NCBI RefSeq assembly: GCF_010882175.1
Contig: NZ_WKLH01000002.1
Coordinates: forward strand, 124,001 to 188,000
Direction of reading: 5' to 3'
Length of the DNA: 64,000 nt
From: Mangrovibacterium lignilyticum
GTDB lineage: Bacteria; Bacteroidota; Bacteroidia; Bacteroidales; Prolixibacteraceae
Each line of letters starts with the position of its first letter. Position 1 is the stretch's first letter. The position numbers were made by a program, and so were the translations under genes. Shown piece by piece: positions 19,459-28,430 of this stretch. Below the pieces are notes generated by a model. It worked only from the letters and a program-made list of their open reading frames with translations, did not search any database and had not been told where the DNA came from.

Positions 19459-22400
19459 ATGAGAAAAAAACTCATCAAAACTGGACTATGGCTTTTCGCT
19501 TTGTCTGGAATGACGATCGGACTACTAAGTTGCGCGAATCAACAGAACGAATCGATAGACCAGTTATATGCGGAATTTCTAAACCCGCCTCAAAGTGCCA
19601 AGCCACGTGTTTGGTGGCACTGGATGAATGGCAATGTCACCCAGGACGGTATTCGAAAAGATCTGGCTTGGATGGATCGTGTTGGAATCGGTGGTTTCCA
19701 AAATTTCGATGCCGCGTTAATGACGCCGCAAATTGTGGAGAAACGGCTCACTTACATGACGCCCGAGTGGAAAGATGCTTTTCAGCTCACAGCTCATTTA
19801 GCTGACTCGTTGAAGCTGGAGATGGCGATTGCCGGATCTCCGGGATGGAGTGAATCGGGAGGTCCCTGGGTAGCACCCGAGGATGGAATGAAGAAACTGG
19901 TGTGGACGGAGACACGCGTAAAAGGCGGAACATCGGGCGTTCAGCTGCCGAAACCTTCCGACATAACCGGGCCGTTTCAAAATATCCAGAAACAGCCGGA
20001 ATTTGGAGTCCCCGTAGATATGGAGCGTTTACCGTCTTACTATAAGGATGTGGCAGTCGTGGCTTTTAAAGTACCGGAAGCTGATCTGTCGCTGAAAGAG
20101 CTGGGGGCGAAGGTAACTTCCAGTGGTGGTCATTTTACCATCGATCAGCTAACCGATGGCGACCTGGCAACGGCTGCTTTATTGCCGAATCATTCATCGG
20201 GTAAAGGCTGGATTCAGTTTGCCTTTCCGCAAGCTCAAACGATTAAGGCGATAACCATGGTTGGTGGCGGAGAACCCGGCATGTTTGGCAATGGAGCTAC
20301 GGCTCCCGATGCTCGTCAATTAGAAGCAAGTAACGACGGTGTCAACTTCGATTTCGTTTGCAATATTCCGGCAGGAGCAATTCTGCAACAAACCATTGCT
20401 ATTCCCGAGACTACAGCCAACTATTTCCGGGTGACGGTGAATAATCCGCCTCCAAAATTTAACCCGCTTGCTGCTGCAATTGGAATGGACGTGAAGCCTG
20501 AAATTTTACCAGGAACCGAAATTGCCGAGATCGTTTTGCATCCGGCTGATGTCATCAATTGCTTTGAAGAAAAGGCGGCTTTTGCTCCCGTGGACGATTT
20601 ATCAGAAAAATTAACGGCAAAGAGTGAGGATACCGTAGATGTGGCGAATGTTTTGGATTTAACAGCCCAAATGAATGCTGACGGAACATTGAATTGGGAA
20701 GCGCCGGAAGGCGAGTGGAAGATACTTCGTTTGGGATATTCGTTGATGGGAATAGAAAACCATCCGGCTTCTCCTGAAGCTACCGGACTGGAAGTTGACA
20801 AACTGGATCCCGATGCGATCAGACGATATTTCACCAACTACCTGGATCAGTATAAGGCGGCCACCGGTGGTTTGATGGGCGCTAACGGAGGCCTGCAATA
20901 CCTGGTTACCGATAGTTGGGAAGCTGGTGCCCAAAACTGGACAGCCAATTTGCCTGCTGAGTTTCAACAACGAAGAGGTTACAGTCTGATTCCGTGGATG
21001 CCGGTTTTGACCGGCGCTATTGTGAAAAGTGCCGAAGCCAGCGAACAGTTTTTGTTTGACTTCCGGGAAACCCTGAGTGAAATGGTTTCGGACTACCACT
21101 ACGATGGACTGACGGCAATTTTGAATGAATATGGCATGAAGCGTTATTCGGAATCGCACGAGAACGGTCGGGCGATGATTGCTGATGGGATGGAGGTGAA
21201 GCGTACCGCAGCGGTTCCAATGGCTGCCATGTGGACACCCGGCGGCATCAGCCCGGATCAGATCAGGCACGAAGCCGATATTCGCGAATCAGCATCGGTT
21301 GCGCACATTTACGGACAAAACCTGGTAGCAGCCGAGTCGCTCACCGCATTGGGAGTGCCCGAAGCTGCCTGGAAATATTGCCCGGAGAATTTGAAACCGA
21401 CAGCCGACCTGGAACTGGCCAGCGGATTGAATCGCTTTGTGATTCACTGCTCGGTACATCAACCGGTTGACGATAAAATACCCGGTCTGGGCCTTGGCCC
21501 TTTCGGGCAATGGTTTAACCGCCACGAAACCTGGGCAGAGCAGGCCCATGCCTGGTGCGACTATCTTTCCCGAAGCTCTTATCTGTTGCAGCAAGGACAC
21601 TTTGTTGCCGATGTGCTTTACCTGTATGGCGAAGATCGAAACATTACGGCGCTGTTTGCCAACAAACTGCCTGACATTCCGGAGGGATACAATTACGACT
21701 TCGTTAATGCGGATGCGTTAATCCATGTGATTGGTGTGGAAGATGGCAAACTGACCACTAAAACAGGGACCAAATACCGGTTGCTGGTGCTCGACGAAAG
21801 TTGTCAACAGATGACATTGCCGGTTTTGCAAAGGATCAACGAGCTGGTGCAGGCCGGCGCTACGGTAGTAGGTAACAGACCAAGCTCAGACTTGAGCTTA
21901 TCGGATGATCAAGCTGAATTCGCCCGTTTGTGTGACGAATTATTTGGAGCTGAAGGCCAGGCCAAAACGATTGGTAGTGGTACCGTGTATGCCGGAATGA
22001 CAGCCATTCAGGCATTAAATGCAATCGGTTTAACGCCCGACTTCGCTTACACGCAGCCGCAAGCCGATTCGGAATTGATGTTTGTCCACCGGGCGGTTGA
22101 CGACACTCAAATTTATTGGGTGAACAACCGAAAGGCACGAACCGAAAAAGTTGAATTGACTTTCCGGGTTGACGGAAAAACACCGGAATTGTGGAATCCC
22201 GAAACAGGCGAACAGTCTGCAGTACCCTATACAATCGCTGACGGTCAGACAACCATTCCCTTGACTTTGACGCCTGACGATGCTGTCTTTATTGTCTTTG
22301 GCCAAAAGGCGAAACAAAAGTCGCTGACATTGCCGCTGACACTTGAGTCGGTTGTTCAGGAGATTGACGGACCATGGGAGGTGAGCTTCCAAGCTGGAAG

Positions 22401-22833
22401 AGGCGCACCGGCTGAGAGTACTTTTGATAGCCTGACCAGCTGGACCGAAAAAGCAGATGCCGGGATTAAATACTTTTCGGGAACTGCCGGTTATAAGAAC
22501 AGTTTCAAACTCGAGGCTAAGCAGGAGGGGAGTCGGATTGTGCTGGATCTGGGAGATGTGAAGAACCTGGCCGAGGTATTTGTCAACGGTGTCAATTGTG
22601 GAATCGTTTGGAAAACACCATTCAAAGTTGATATTACCGATGCGGTGCAGACCGGCGAAAACCAATTGGAAGTACAGGTGACCAACCTTTGGGTGAACCG
22701 ACTGATTGGCGATATGCAAGCCGGCGTTACCGAAAAAATTACCTATACAACGATGCCTTTTTACAAAGCCGATTCGTCCTTGTTGCCATCAGGCTTGCTG
22801 GGGCCGGTAAAACTGATTCAAATTAAAAAATAG
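19459..22833 (+). CDS. GH106-like (alpha-L-rhamnosidase-related) glycoside hydrolase, lipoprotein
   Basis: Large exported protein of the GH106 alpha-L-rhamnosidase-like group, about 1124 residues. The ATG at 19459 gives a clean lipoprotein signal (MRKKLIKTG, hydrophobic core, lipobox LLSC); an in-frame ATG at 19426 would add 11 residues. The N-terminal signature is RVWWHWMNGNVTQDGIRKDL followed by MDRVGIGGFQNFD. Core segments include YLVTDSWEAGAQNW, MWTPGGISPDQIRHEADIRE and AAESLTALG; the last ~170 residues form a galactose-binding-like sandwich (VLDLGDVKNLAEVFVNGVN). The family name is secure only at superfamily level; the true substrate in a xylan locus could be a branch sugar of complex arabinoxylan. 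It lies 70 bp after the GH43 gene. Confidence 0.75.
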   Translation: MRKKLIKTGLWLFALSGMTIGLLSCANQQNESIDQLYAEFLNPPQSAKPRVWWHWMNGNVTQDGIRKDLAWMDRVGIGGFQNFDAALMTPQIVEKRLTYMTPEWKDAFQLTAHLADSLKLEMAIAGSPGWSESGGPWVAPEDGMKKLVWTETRVKGGTSGVQLPKPSDITGPFQNIQKQPEFGVPVDMERLPSYYKDVAVVAFKVPEADLSLKELGAKVTSSGGHFTIDQLTDGDLATAALLPNHSSGKGWIQFAFPQAQTIKAITMVGGGEPGMFGNGATAPDARQLEASNDGVNFDFVCNIPAGAILQQTIAIPETTANYFRVTVNNPPPKFNPLAAAIGMDVKPEILPGTEIAEIVLHPADVINCFEEKAAFAPVDDLSEKLTAKSEDTVDVANVLDLTAQMNADGTLNWEAPEGEWKILRLGYSLMGIENHPASPEATGLEVDKLDPDAIRRYFTNYLDQYKAATGGLMGANGGLQYLVTDSWEAGAQNWTANLPAEFQQRRGYSLIPWMPVLTGAIVKSAEASEQFLFDFRETLSEMVSDYHYDGLTAILNEYGMKRYSESHENGRAMIADGMEVKRTAAVPMAAMWTPGGISPDQIRHEADIRESASVAHIYGQNLVAAESLTALGVPEAAWKYCPENLKPTADLELASGLNRFVIHCSVHQPVDDKIPGLGLGPFGQWFNRHETWAEQAHAWCDYLSRSSYLLQQGHFVADVLYLYGEDRNITALFANKLPDIPEGYNYDFVNADALIHVIGVEDGKLTTKTGTKYRLLVLDESCQQMTLPVLQRINELVQAGATVVGNRPSSDLSLSDDQAEFARLCDELFGAEGQAKTIGSGTVYAGMTAIQALNAIGLTPDFAYTQPQADSELMFVHRAVDDTQIYWVNNRKARTEKVELTFRVDGKTPELWNPETGEQSAVPYTIADGQTTIPLTLTPDDAVFIVFGQKAKQKSLTLPLTLESVVQEIDGPWEVSFQAGRGAPAESTFDSLTSWTEKADAGIKYFSGTAGYKNSFKLEAKQEGSRIVLDLGDVKNLAEVFVNGVNCGIVWKTPFKVDITDAVQTGENQLEVQVTNLWVNRLIGDMQAGVTEKITYTTMPFYKADSSLLPSGLLGPVKLIQIKK

Positions 22834-22893
22834 GGGATGAATTGCTAGCCATTTCATCGTCCTGATCGCGAACAAACAAGAAAGAACTGAACT

Positions 22894-23529
22894 ATGAAAA
22901 AGTATATTCTGATTGTCTTTTTGACGATCAGCCTGGGAGCTTTTGCTCAAACTGAAAGGCCTCCTTCGCCTATTCCTGTTGAAGTAATGGCCGGGAACCA
23001 CTCCAATGTGTATCAACTGATCGTGAATAAACGCTTCGGCCCGGAAAGCCCGTTTAAGTTCTTCAACCTGATTAGTTATGAGATTGACGATAATGATTAT
23101 ACACCGGATGATTATATCATTCAAACCATCGGCTACTATGAGTTTTATAACGGATTTGATGCCGGGGTGGGAACCAACTTTAAGGCGTATGGCGGCTTTA
23201 AACCGGTGGTTTCAGTTGAATACACCAGGTTTTCACCAACCTGGGGAATCGTTGTTCAGCCGGTGTACGAAGTTGACAAAGACGGCGAGTTTAGCACCCT
23301 GGCTATTGTTGAATGGCACCCGATGAACGGGAAAAAGATTAAGCCGTATTTTAGGTTCCAGGGATTAACGGCCTGGGCCAGCGAACATGCCTTTAGCTAT
23401 CACCGCTGGCGAGTGGGAGCACAATACCATCATTTTCGCTTTGGTCCCGCACTGAATGTTCAGTATGCAGGCCCCGATAAACTAACAAGTTGGAATTGGG
23501 GCGCTTTTCTGAATGTCGAGATCTTCTAA
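22894..23529 (+). CDS. Small exported protein, probable outer-membrane beta-barrel
   Basis: Protein of 211 residues with a clear signal peptide (MKKYILIVFLTISLGAFAQ). The mature part is a series of short amphipathic, aromatic-rich strands (VYQLIVNKRFG, IIQTIGYYEFYNG, WGIVVQPVYEVD, WRVGAQYHHFRFGP) and ends in Phe, as outer-membrane barrels do. I do not recognise a named family. It lies 60 bp after the GH106-like gene and 70 bp before the GH1 gene, in the same direction, so it may be a small porin or accessory protein of the xylan locus. Function unknown. Confidence 0.7.
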   Translation: MKKYILIVFLTISLGAFAQTERPPSPIPVEVMAGNHSNVYQLIVNKRFGPESPFKFFNLISYEIDDNDYTPDDYIIQTIGYYEFYNGFDAGVGTNFKAYGGFKPVVSVEYTRFSPTWGIVVQPVYEVDKDGEFSTLAIVEWHPMNGKKIKPYFRFQGLTAWASEHAFSYHRWRVGAQYHHFRFGPALNVQYAGPDKLTSWNWGAFLNVEIF

Positions 23530-23599
23530 AAAGTTTTCCTTAACAGCCCCCAAACAGGGGGAATTTGAAAAATGATCAATCAAACAAAAACTGATACGA

Positions 23600-25057
23600 A
23601 TGAAAAAAATAGCTGTAACAATCGTTTTACTGGGCCTGTTGATCGGCAGTTCCCGTGCTCAAGGTCCGCAACCGGATAAAGCTGATTTCCCCGATGATTT
23701 TTTGTGGGGAGTTGCCAGTGCGGCCTACCAGGTAGAGGGCGCTTATCAAGCTGACGGTAAGGGTGAAAGTAAATGGGATTTCTTTGCTAATACAATCGGA
23801 GTAACTCAATTTACGATCGGAGAGAAGCAAACTGCGAATGTGGCCATAAACCAATACGATCGCGAACAATACCTGAAAGATATTCAACTCATGAAGGAGT
23901 TGGGCGTGAATACCTACCGGTTCTCTATTCCATGGAGTCGGATTATTCCCCATGGAGTGGGCGAGGTGAATCCTAAAGCAATAGCCCATTACCATTTGTT
24001 GATTCAGGATTTGAAGGCAGCCGGTATCGAGCCGCTAGTTACACTTTATCATTTCGATTTGCCCTTGGCGCTCTTGCAACAGGGAGGATGGTTGAACCGT
24101 GAATCTGTTCAGTGGTACAAGAACTACGCAAAGGTAATTTTCGAGAATTTCGGGAATGAAGTGAGTCATTTTATCACCTTCAATGAGCCATATATTGAGT
24201 TCTTTGTGGCCAACTTCCTGATAAATCCTTCGCAAAGTAAAGAGTCGGCAAACGTGCGCTATGCAAGTGAGATGAATAATGTGCATCACCAATTGTTGGC
24301 CAGTGCCGAAGCGATCCGCTTATATCACGAGATGAATTTGAACGGTAAGATCGGGATCACCTTCAACCTGTCTCCATGTTTGCCTTTCGACCCGAACAAT
24401 CCGGAAGACGTGGAGGCTGTTTCGTTGCAGGATGAATTGTTGAACCGCATTGTACTCGATCCGGTTTTTAAGGGGAAATATCCGGAAAAAGCGTTGGCTG
24501 CCATTCAGCAGTATAATCCCGGTTTTCAACCATCCAAACAGGATCTGCAGTTGATGTTGGATAATCAACCCGATATCCTGGGGATTAATTTTTATGCACC
24601 TGCCCAGGTTAAGAAAGACGATAATGCACCGCTTGGTGTTTCATGGATGGGCAATAATACCGATGCTGTTAAAATGGCTAACGGGCCTGTTCGGCCGGAA
24701 GAGCTATACAATTTGTTGATGCGGGTTAAAAACGAATACGGTGATCCGGAAATCATTATCACTGAGAATGGCGCCAGTTTCCACAACGATGAAGATACGC
24801 TGGTAGAGGAGAAGGTGGCTGATGCTTTACGCAAAGACTATATTCAGCGCCATATTGCAGCGGCTTTGCAGGCCAAAAAGGAAGGTGTGAAGCTCAAAGG
24901 CTATTTTGTTTGGAGTGGCTGGGACAACTTTGAATGGGTATTTGGCTACACGGAACGTTTCGGCCTCATCTATGTCGACTATGACACGCAGCAACGTTAT
25001 CCCAAGAGCAGCTATTATTGGTATCAGCATTTTCTGAACAACCGTGCGATGAAGTAA
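23600..25057 (+). CDS. Exported GH1 beta-glucosidase / beta-glycosidase
   Basis: Retaining beta-glycosidase of family GH1, 485 residues. The signal peptide (residues 1-20, cleavage near SRAQ) places it in the periplasm, which is unusual for GH1, most of which are cytoplasmic. Motifs: the N-terminal signature FLWGVASAAYQVEGAY, acid/base Glu196 in TFNEPY, nucleophile Glu389 in IITENG, and the aglycone-side WSGWDNFEW. The lack of visible phosphate-binding residues and the export argue for a beta-glucosidase or beta-xylosidase acting on free disaccharides. A strong terminator lies 24 bp after the stop, ending the xylan cluster. Confidence 0.93.
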   Translation: MKKIAVTIVLLGLLIGSSRAQGPQPDKADFPDDFLWGVASAAYQVEGAYQADGKGESKWDFFANTIGVTQFTIGEKQTANVAINQYDREQYLKDIQLMKELGVNTYRFSIPWSRIIPHGVGEVNPKAIAHYHLLIQDLKAAGIEPLVTLYHFDLPLALLQQGGWLNRESVQWYKNYAKVIFENFGNEVSHFITFNEPYIEFFVANFLINPSQSKESANVRYASEMNNVHHQLLASAEAIRLYHEMNLNGKIGITFNLSPCLPFDPNNPEDVEAVSLQDELLNRIVLDPVFKGKYPEKALAAIQQYNPGFQPSKQDLQLMLDNQPDILGINFYAPAQVKKDDNAPLGVSWMGNNTDAVKMANGPVRPEELYNLLMRVKNEYGDPEIIITENGASFHNDEDTLVEEKVADALRKDYIQRHIAAALQAKKEGVKLKGYFVWSGWDNFEWVFGYTERFGLIYVDYDTQQRYPKSSYYWYQHFLNNRAMK

Positions 25058-25080
25058 ACGCAACATAGATGTCACGGATG

Positions 25081-25118
25081 AATCCTGTTGCCCGGTCTGG
25101 GGTAGCAGGATTTTTTTT
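25081..25118 (+). terminator. Intrinsic terminator after the GH1 gene
   Basis: AATCCTGTTGCCC (25081-25093) pairs with GGGTAGCAGGATT (from about 25100 to 25112) in a 13-bp stem with two wobble pairs and a short loop, followed directly by a run of eight T's. It marks the right end of the xylan gene cluster and the left border of the accessory block. Confidence 0.85.
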
Positions 25119-25334
25119 GCAACCTGCTTCCGATAAACTCCTTGTTTGTTGTAAGGCAAAAAATCACTGTTCGGTAAAATGTGCTGAAGCCTGGTTGAAA
25201 CAACAGTCGGCTTTGCTTACAGCGCTTTTAAACACATCGCGCAATGTTCTAATTGGGACGTAAACGACTTATTCAGAGTATGACAGGGCTTAAACCCCCT
25301 GTTTTTGGCTGGTATATTTAGTATATTTTCGGCT

Positions 25335-25439
25335 TAGGATTGTATAGCCGCGTCCGGGTTTTGTACAAAACTGCCGGGGTTTTATACAAAACTCCCAGGG
25401 TTTTATGCAGCCGCGCCGGAGTTTTATGCTATTGTTCGG
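25335..25439. repeat. Tandem 21-bp repeat, five units
   Basis: Five consecutive 21-bp units start at about 25335, 25356, 25377, 25398 and 25419. The shared core is GGGTTTTATACAAAACT or GGGTTTTATGCAGCCGC; units 2 and 3 are the most alike, units 1 and 4 share GCCGCG. The core TTTTGTACAAAA/TTTTATACAAAA is itself near-palindromic. The period is a multiple of three and the - strand is open across it, giving a repeating heptapeptide of the CIKPWEF type, but no start context or known protein supports coding. Confidence 0.7.
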
Positions 25440-25474
25440 TCGTTTTTTAGGGATCAGAGGTTGGGGGAAAAGAT

Positions 25475-25508
25475 ACTTACCGGGTGACTCGAAAGTCACC
25501 CGGTAAGT
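25475..25508. repeat. Perfect 15-bp inverted repeat with 4-nt loop
   Basis: ACTTACCGGGTGACT (25475-25489) is followed by loop CGAA and its exact reverse complement (25494-25508). There is no T-run on either side. It lies 77 bp before the integrase remnant, between the terminator of the xylan cluster and the first cassette gene. It could be a recombination or insertion end, or a protein-binding dyad. Confidence 0.7.
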
Positions 25509-25584
25509 TGCAGCCGGCTGTTTAGAACAAAGCTAAATTGCGGTTTCGGATATAAGTATTTTGTAAAGTTTTGTAAATTGAAGA

Positions 25585-25869
25585 TTGAAACCAGTTAAGA
25601 GCCCGATGCCTGAACAGCGATCCATCAAACTAAGTTATGCTACACACCGGCAACAAGCTGTTGTGCGGATTGATTCGTTAGGGCATTCGTTTGCACCCCA
25701 TTTATTAGAGCAGGGAGTTGATCTTCGGTATATCCAAGAGCTTTTAGGGCATTCATCCTCTAAAACCACGGAGATTTACACCCATGTGAGCACCAGGTCT
25801 CTTGCAAAAATCAAAAGCCCATTAGACTTGATTTTAAAAGATAAAACGCAAAATAACAACGACTTATAG
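25585..25869 (+). pseudogene. Truncated tyrosine-recombinase (integrase) C-terminal fragment
   Basis: The last ~60 codons are plainly the C-terminal catalytic part of a XerC/XerD-like integrase: [23 protein letters not shown], then TTEIYTHV with the catalytic tyrosine, then the usual tail [13 protein letters not shown]. The N-terminal two thirds are absent and the first ~30 codons do not match any integrase. In the box that normally reads LRHSFATHLL the catalytic Arg is replaced by Gly ([10 protein letters not shown]), so even this remnant is inactive. It lies 78 bp before the DUF1963 gene, at the left border of the accessory block, and is a different subfamily from the integrase at 29816-30719. 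Confidence 0.85.
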
Positions 25870-25947
25870 CATGAGCCCTATAAGCGACATATAATACACC
25901 CGTCGAATACACAGATGTTGGTACCAATATAGGAGACAGACACAAAC

Positions 25948-26934
25948 ATGAAACATATGAGTACGATTTTATGGATTAGTTTAACAATTTTAGTTGTTTT
26001 CGGATTACTAAATAGAAATTCACTATTTAAAAAATCATCAAATAACCAGATAAATAATCAAGTTGCGATTGAGTCTGATACTAATGATATTTTGACTTCA
26101 GCTGAACTTAAAAATAGATTCGCAAAATTGGGATTAGGTGAGCATTGGGACAAATTTGAATCTTTGCTTAGAAATGAGATTAGGATAATAACATCTATAT
26201 CAGATTCTGAAAACCTTGAACTTGGACAATCAAAAATTGGTGGGCAACCTGATTTGCCGCTAGAAGTTGATTGGTTTAAAGAGAATAACGATAAACCTCT
26301 TTCATTTATCGCACAGATTAATTTGAGTGAGATTCACCCTTTCGATAAAGATAACTTACTGCCCGATAGAGGGATAATTTATTTCTTTTATTCTGCGGAG
26401 CAAGAGGCATGGGGATTTGACCCAAAAGACAAAGATAAGTTTAAGGTGTATTGTAGCACTGAGACTGATAACTTGACTAGACGTGAGTTTCCAAGTGATT
26501 TGCCTGACTATTCGAGATTTAATGAATGTAAACTGGATATTAAAACAACTGTTGGATTACCAAGCTGGGAGAATGAATTTGTGCAAAAGAATCTATCAGA
26601 AAAAGAAATTGACCAATATCTTAATTTGCCTCAGGATTATGCAATAAATAAAATGCTTGGATACTCAAATAATATCCAAAGTGAAATGGAACTTGAGTGT
26701 CAATTGGTGACAAATGGGTTATATTGTGGAGACCCATCAGGATACAATGACCCAAAAGCAAAAGGACTGGAAAAGGGTACTAAAGACTGGATTTTATTAT
26801 TACAAATAGATTCCGAAGATGAAAAAACAGGAATGATGTGGGGAGATGTTGGTCGTTTGTACTTTTGGATTAAAAAGGAGGATTTAAAGAATAAGGATTA
26901 TAGTAAAACTTGGATGATTTTACAATGTTCATAA
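25948..26934 (+). CDS. DUF1963 (YwqG-like) protein with N-terminal membrane anchor
   Basis: Protein of 328 residues. After an N-terminal TM segment (STILWISLTILVVFGLL) and a low-complexity Asn-rich linker comes a DUF1963 domain, recognisable from SKIGGQPDLPLEVDWF, LSFIAQINLSEI, GIIYFFYSAEQEAWGF, and the end segment GDVGRLYFWIKKEDL. DUF1963 proteins have no established biochemical role; some occur in toxin/immunity or SMI1-like neighbourhoods. The gene looks A+T-richer than the xylan genes to its left, sits alone between an integrase remnant and a long dyad-containing repeat, and therefore looks horizontally acquired. The ATG chosen follows a purine-rich stretch (AGGAGACAGAC). Confidence 0.8.
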   Translation: MKHMSTILWISLTILVVFGLLNRNSLFKKSSNNQINNQVAIESDTNDILTSAELKNRFAKLGLGEHWDKFESLLRNEIRIITSISDSENLELGQSKIGGQPDLPLEVDWFKENNDKPLSFIAQINLSEIHPFDKDNLLPDRGIIYFFYSAEQEAWGFDPKDKDKFKVYCSTETDNLTRREFPSDLPDYSRFNECKLDIKTTVGLPSWENEFVQKNLSEKEIDQYLNLPQDYAINKMLGYSNNIQSEMELECQLVTNGLYCGDPSGYNDPKAKGLEKGTKDWILLLQIDSEDEKTGMMWGDVGRLYFWIKKEDLKNKDYSKTWMILQCS

Positions 26935-26940
26935 AAATAC

Positions 26941-27125
26941 TGGCGCCAACACTAAACATAGGCAATAGCGGTTTCTGTGGGTATTCGGGCGGTAGTGGTT
27001 CTAATTAACTCCGCCAAATCTGCCGATTTGACTATTTAGCTAAGGTGCAGCTTTGGCTACTTGGTAACTTGATCCGAAACCGCTTTAAAGTCCGCTACAT
27101 GCTCATATTATTAACGTTGTGTACC
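26941..27125. repeat. Long dyad-containing intergenic element between single-gene modules
   Basis: This ~185-bp element begins 6 bp after the DUF1963 stop with GGCGCCAACACTAAACATAG and ends in ATTAACGTTGTGTACC, 35 bp before the next gene. It holds an outer inverted repeat (AGCGGTTTC near 26968 with GAAACCGCT near 27078) and an inner hairpin (CAAATC TGCC GATTTG). The end box GTTGTGTACCATATT resembles GTTGGTACCAATAT, which precedes the DUF1963 gene at about 25918. I recall similar long dyads between solitary genes in other Bacteroidota genomes, but cannot search for them here. Confidence 0.55.
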
Positions 27126-27159
27126 ATATTGAAATCAGACAACCAAACAATCTTGATAA

Positions 27160-27813
27160 ATGGAAAAAACCGAAATCAATATAAATCATTTACGACTCTT
27201 TTTTCAAATTGCAGTTATTATCAGTTTAACTTTTTTCTGCCATGTAAAATCAAAAGCTCAAATTGCATTTGTTGCCGGTGGAAACTATTCAAATATTCGA
27301 AGTAATGTATCCCTTGAAAATAAAAAACCAATACTTGGTTACAATTTTGGGGTGTCTGTTCAATACTACCCTTTCAAAAAATTTCAAAATATTTCCTTGC
27401 TCAACGAGCTGGAATTTGTTCAAAAAGGATATCAGCAAGATTTTACGGAGAATTATTCTTTCAGATTTAACTACTTGTCATTCCCCGTATTAATTAATTA
27501 TTCACTTTCTACTCAAATTTCAATCCAAGCAGGTATCGAACTGAGTACTTTAATCTCAACTAATATTGAACAAGGCACAAAAACATACAATAATTTCGAT
27601 ACAGGATTGGCATTGGGAATAATTTGTTTTGGAGAAAAAAGAATTAGTTGTTATTCAAGATTTACCTATGGATTACTTCCGATGCTTAACTATTATCAAA
27701 TTGATGAAATTGGAAATTTCAAAAACGAAATACACGATTTGAAAAACATCTGTTTATCTATTGGAATTAAAGTCAACCTATACAATGAAAAAATTCTACT
27801 TCATAAAAATTAG
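27160..27813 (+). CDS. PorT-like outer-membrane beta-barrel protein
   Basis: Protein of 217 residues with a signal peptide (hydrophobic residues 13-33, cleavage after KSKA). The mature part reads as an eight-stranded barrel of the PorT / outer-membrane beta-barrel type: IAFVAGGNYSNI, LGYNFGVSVQYYPF, ISLLNELEFVQKGY, FNYLSFPVLINYSL, IQAGIELSTL, SCYSRFTYGLLPML, LSIGIKVNLY. Such proteins are common in Bacteroidota and mostly uncharacterised. Its 3' end overlaps the next gene by 29 bp. It looks A+T-rich, unlike the xylan genes, and belongs to the accessory block. Confidence 0.78.
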   Translation: MEKTEININHLRLFFQIAVIISLTFFCHVKSKAQIAFVAGGNYSNIRSNVSLENKKPILGYNFGVSVQYYPFKKFQNISLLNELEFVQKGYQQDFTENYSFRFNYLSFPVLINYSLSTQISIQAGIELSTLISTNIEQGTKTYNNFDTGLALGIICFGEKRISCYSRFTYGLLPMLNYYQIDEIGNFKNEIHDLKNICLSIGIKVNLYNEKILLHKN

Positions 27814-28411
27814 AACGGTATTGGTAATTTTATTCCTCATTCTTAATGGATGTGATGGCATATTTGTACCTGACCCAATTGACCCACGAATTCCCAAATA
27901 TACAGAAGATGGAAATAACGTAGCGGGAGCATTTATAAATGATAATATTTGGAAATCAGTTGTTACGATAGGATTCCCTTATTCTTATAATCAACCATTT
28001 ATTAACGTATGGCAGGAAAATGACAGCCTTGTGTTAAGATTAAACGGAAATACTGCAGGCGAAAGCTCGTCTATTGAATTCCATCTAACAGGTTTGAAGA
28101 TTTCAAAAATTGAAGAGTTAGTAACTCTTGATGGTAATAAAATACAACTTGATGGAATTAAAAATATAGGTTTTTACATAGAGAACTACACTCCATCCAG
28201 TTATGACAACAAAGGAATTGGACAGATTTATTTTAAACATGTCGGTATTCAAGATTCAAATGTTAGTGTCGAAGGACAAACGTCTAAAATCGTAATAATC
28301 TCAGGAACATTTGGTTTCTCGATTAATGATTCGAATGGGGAAATTACAAAAGTTACTTCAGGACGATTTGATTATAGAATTACAGAAAGTACTAATTTCC
28401 AAACAGAATGA
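27785..28411 (+). CDS. Lipoprotein of unknown function
   Basis: Protein of 208 residues counted from the ATG at 27785, which gives a lipoprotein signal (MKKFYFIKIR, hydrophobic core VLVILFLILNGC, lipobox LNGC). A longer frame from a TTG at 27761 would hide the signal and is rejected. The mature part is beta-rich (GNNVAGAFINDNIWKSVVTIGF ... VLRLNGNTAGESSSIEFHLTGL), similar to lipoproteins that carry a single sandwich domain. No family is recognised. It overlaps the preceding barrel gene by 29 bp, so the two are co-translated and probably act together in the outer membrane. A structured repeat with a terminator follows 20 bp after its stop. Confidence 0.75.
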   Translation: MKKFYFIKIRTVLVILFLILNGCDGIFVPDPIDPRIPKYTEDGNNVAGAFINDNIWKSVVTIGFPYSYNQPFINVWQENDSLVLRLNGNTAGESSSIEFHLTGLKISKIEELVTLDGNKIQLDGIKNIGFYIENYTPSSYDNKGIGQIYFKHVGIQDSNVSVEGQTSKIVIISGTFGFSINDSNGEITKVTSGRFDYRITESTNFQTE

Positions 28412-28430
28412 AAAACGGCACACAATAATT

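Noticed and set aside
25069-25263. 64-codon open frame after the GH1 gene
   Set aside because: It runs through the strong terminator at 25081-25118 and encodes low-quality sequence.
25335-25508. Possible CRISPR array
   Set aside because: The 21-bp units are directly adjacent, without spacers, and no cas gene is in the window.
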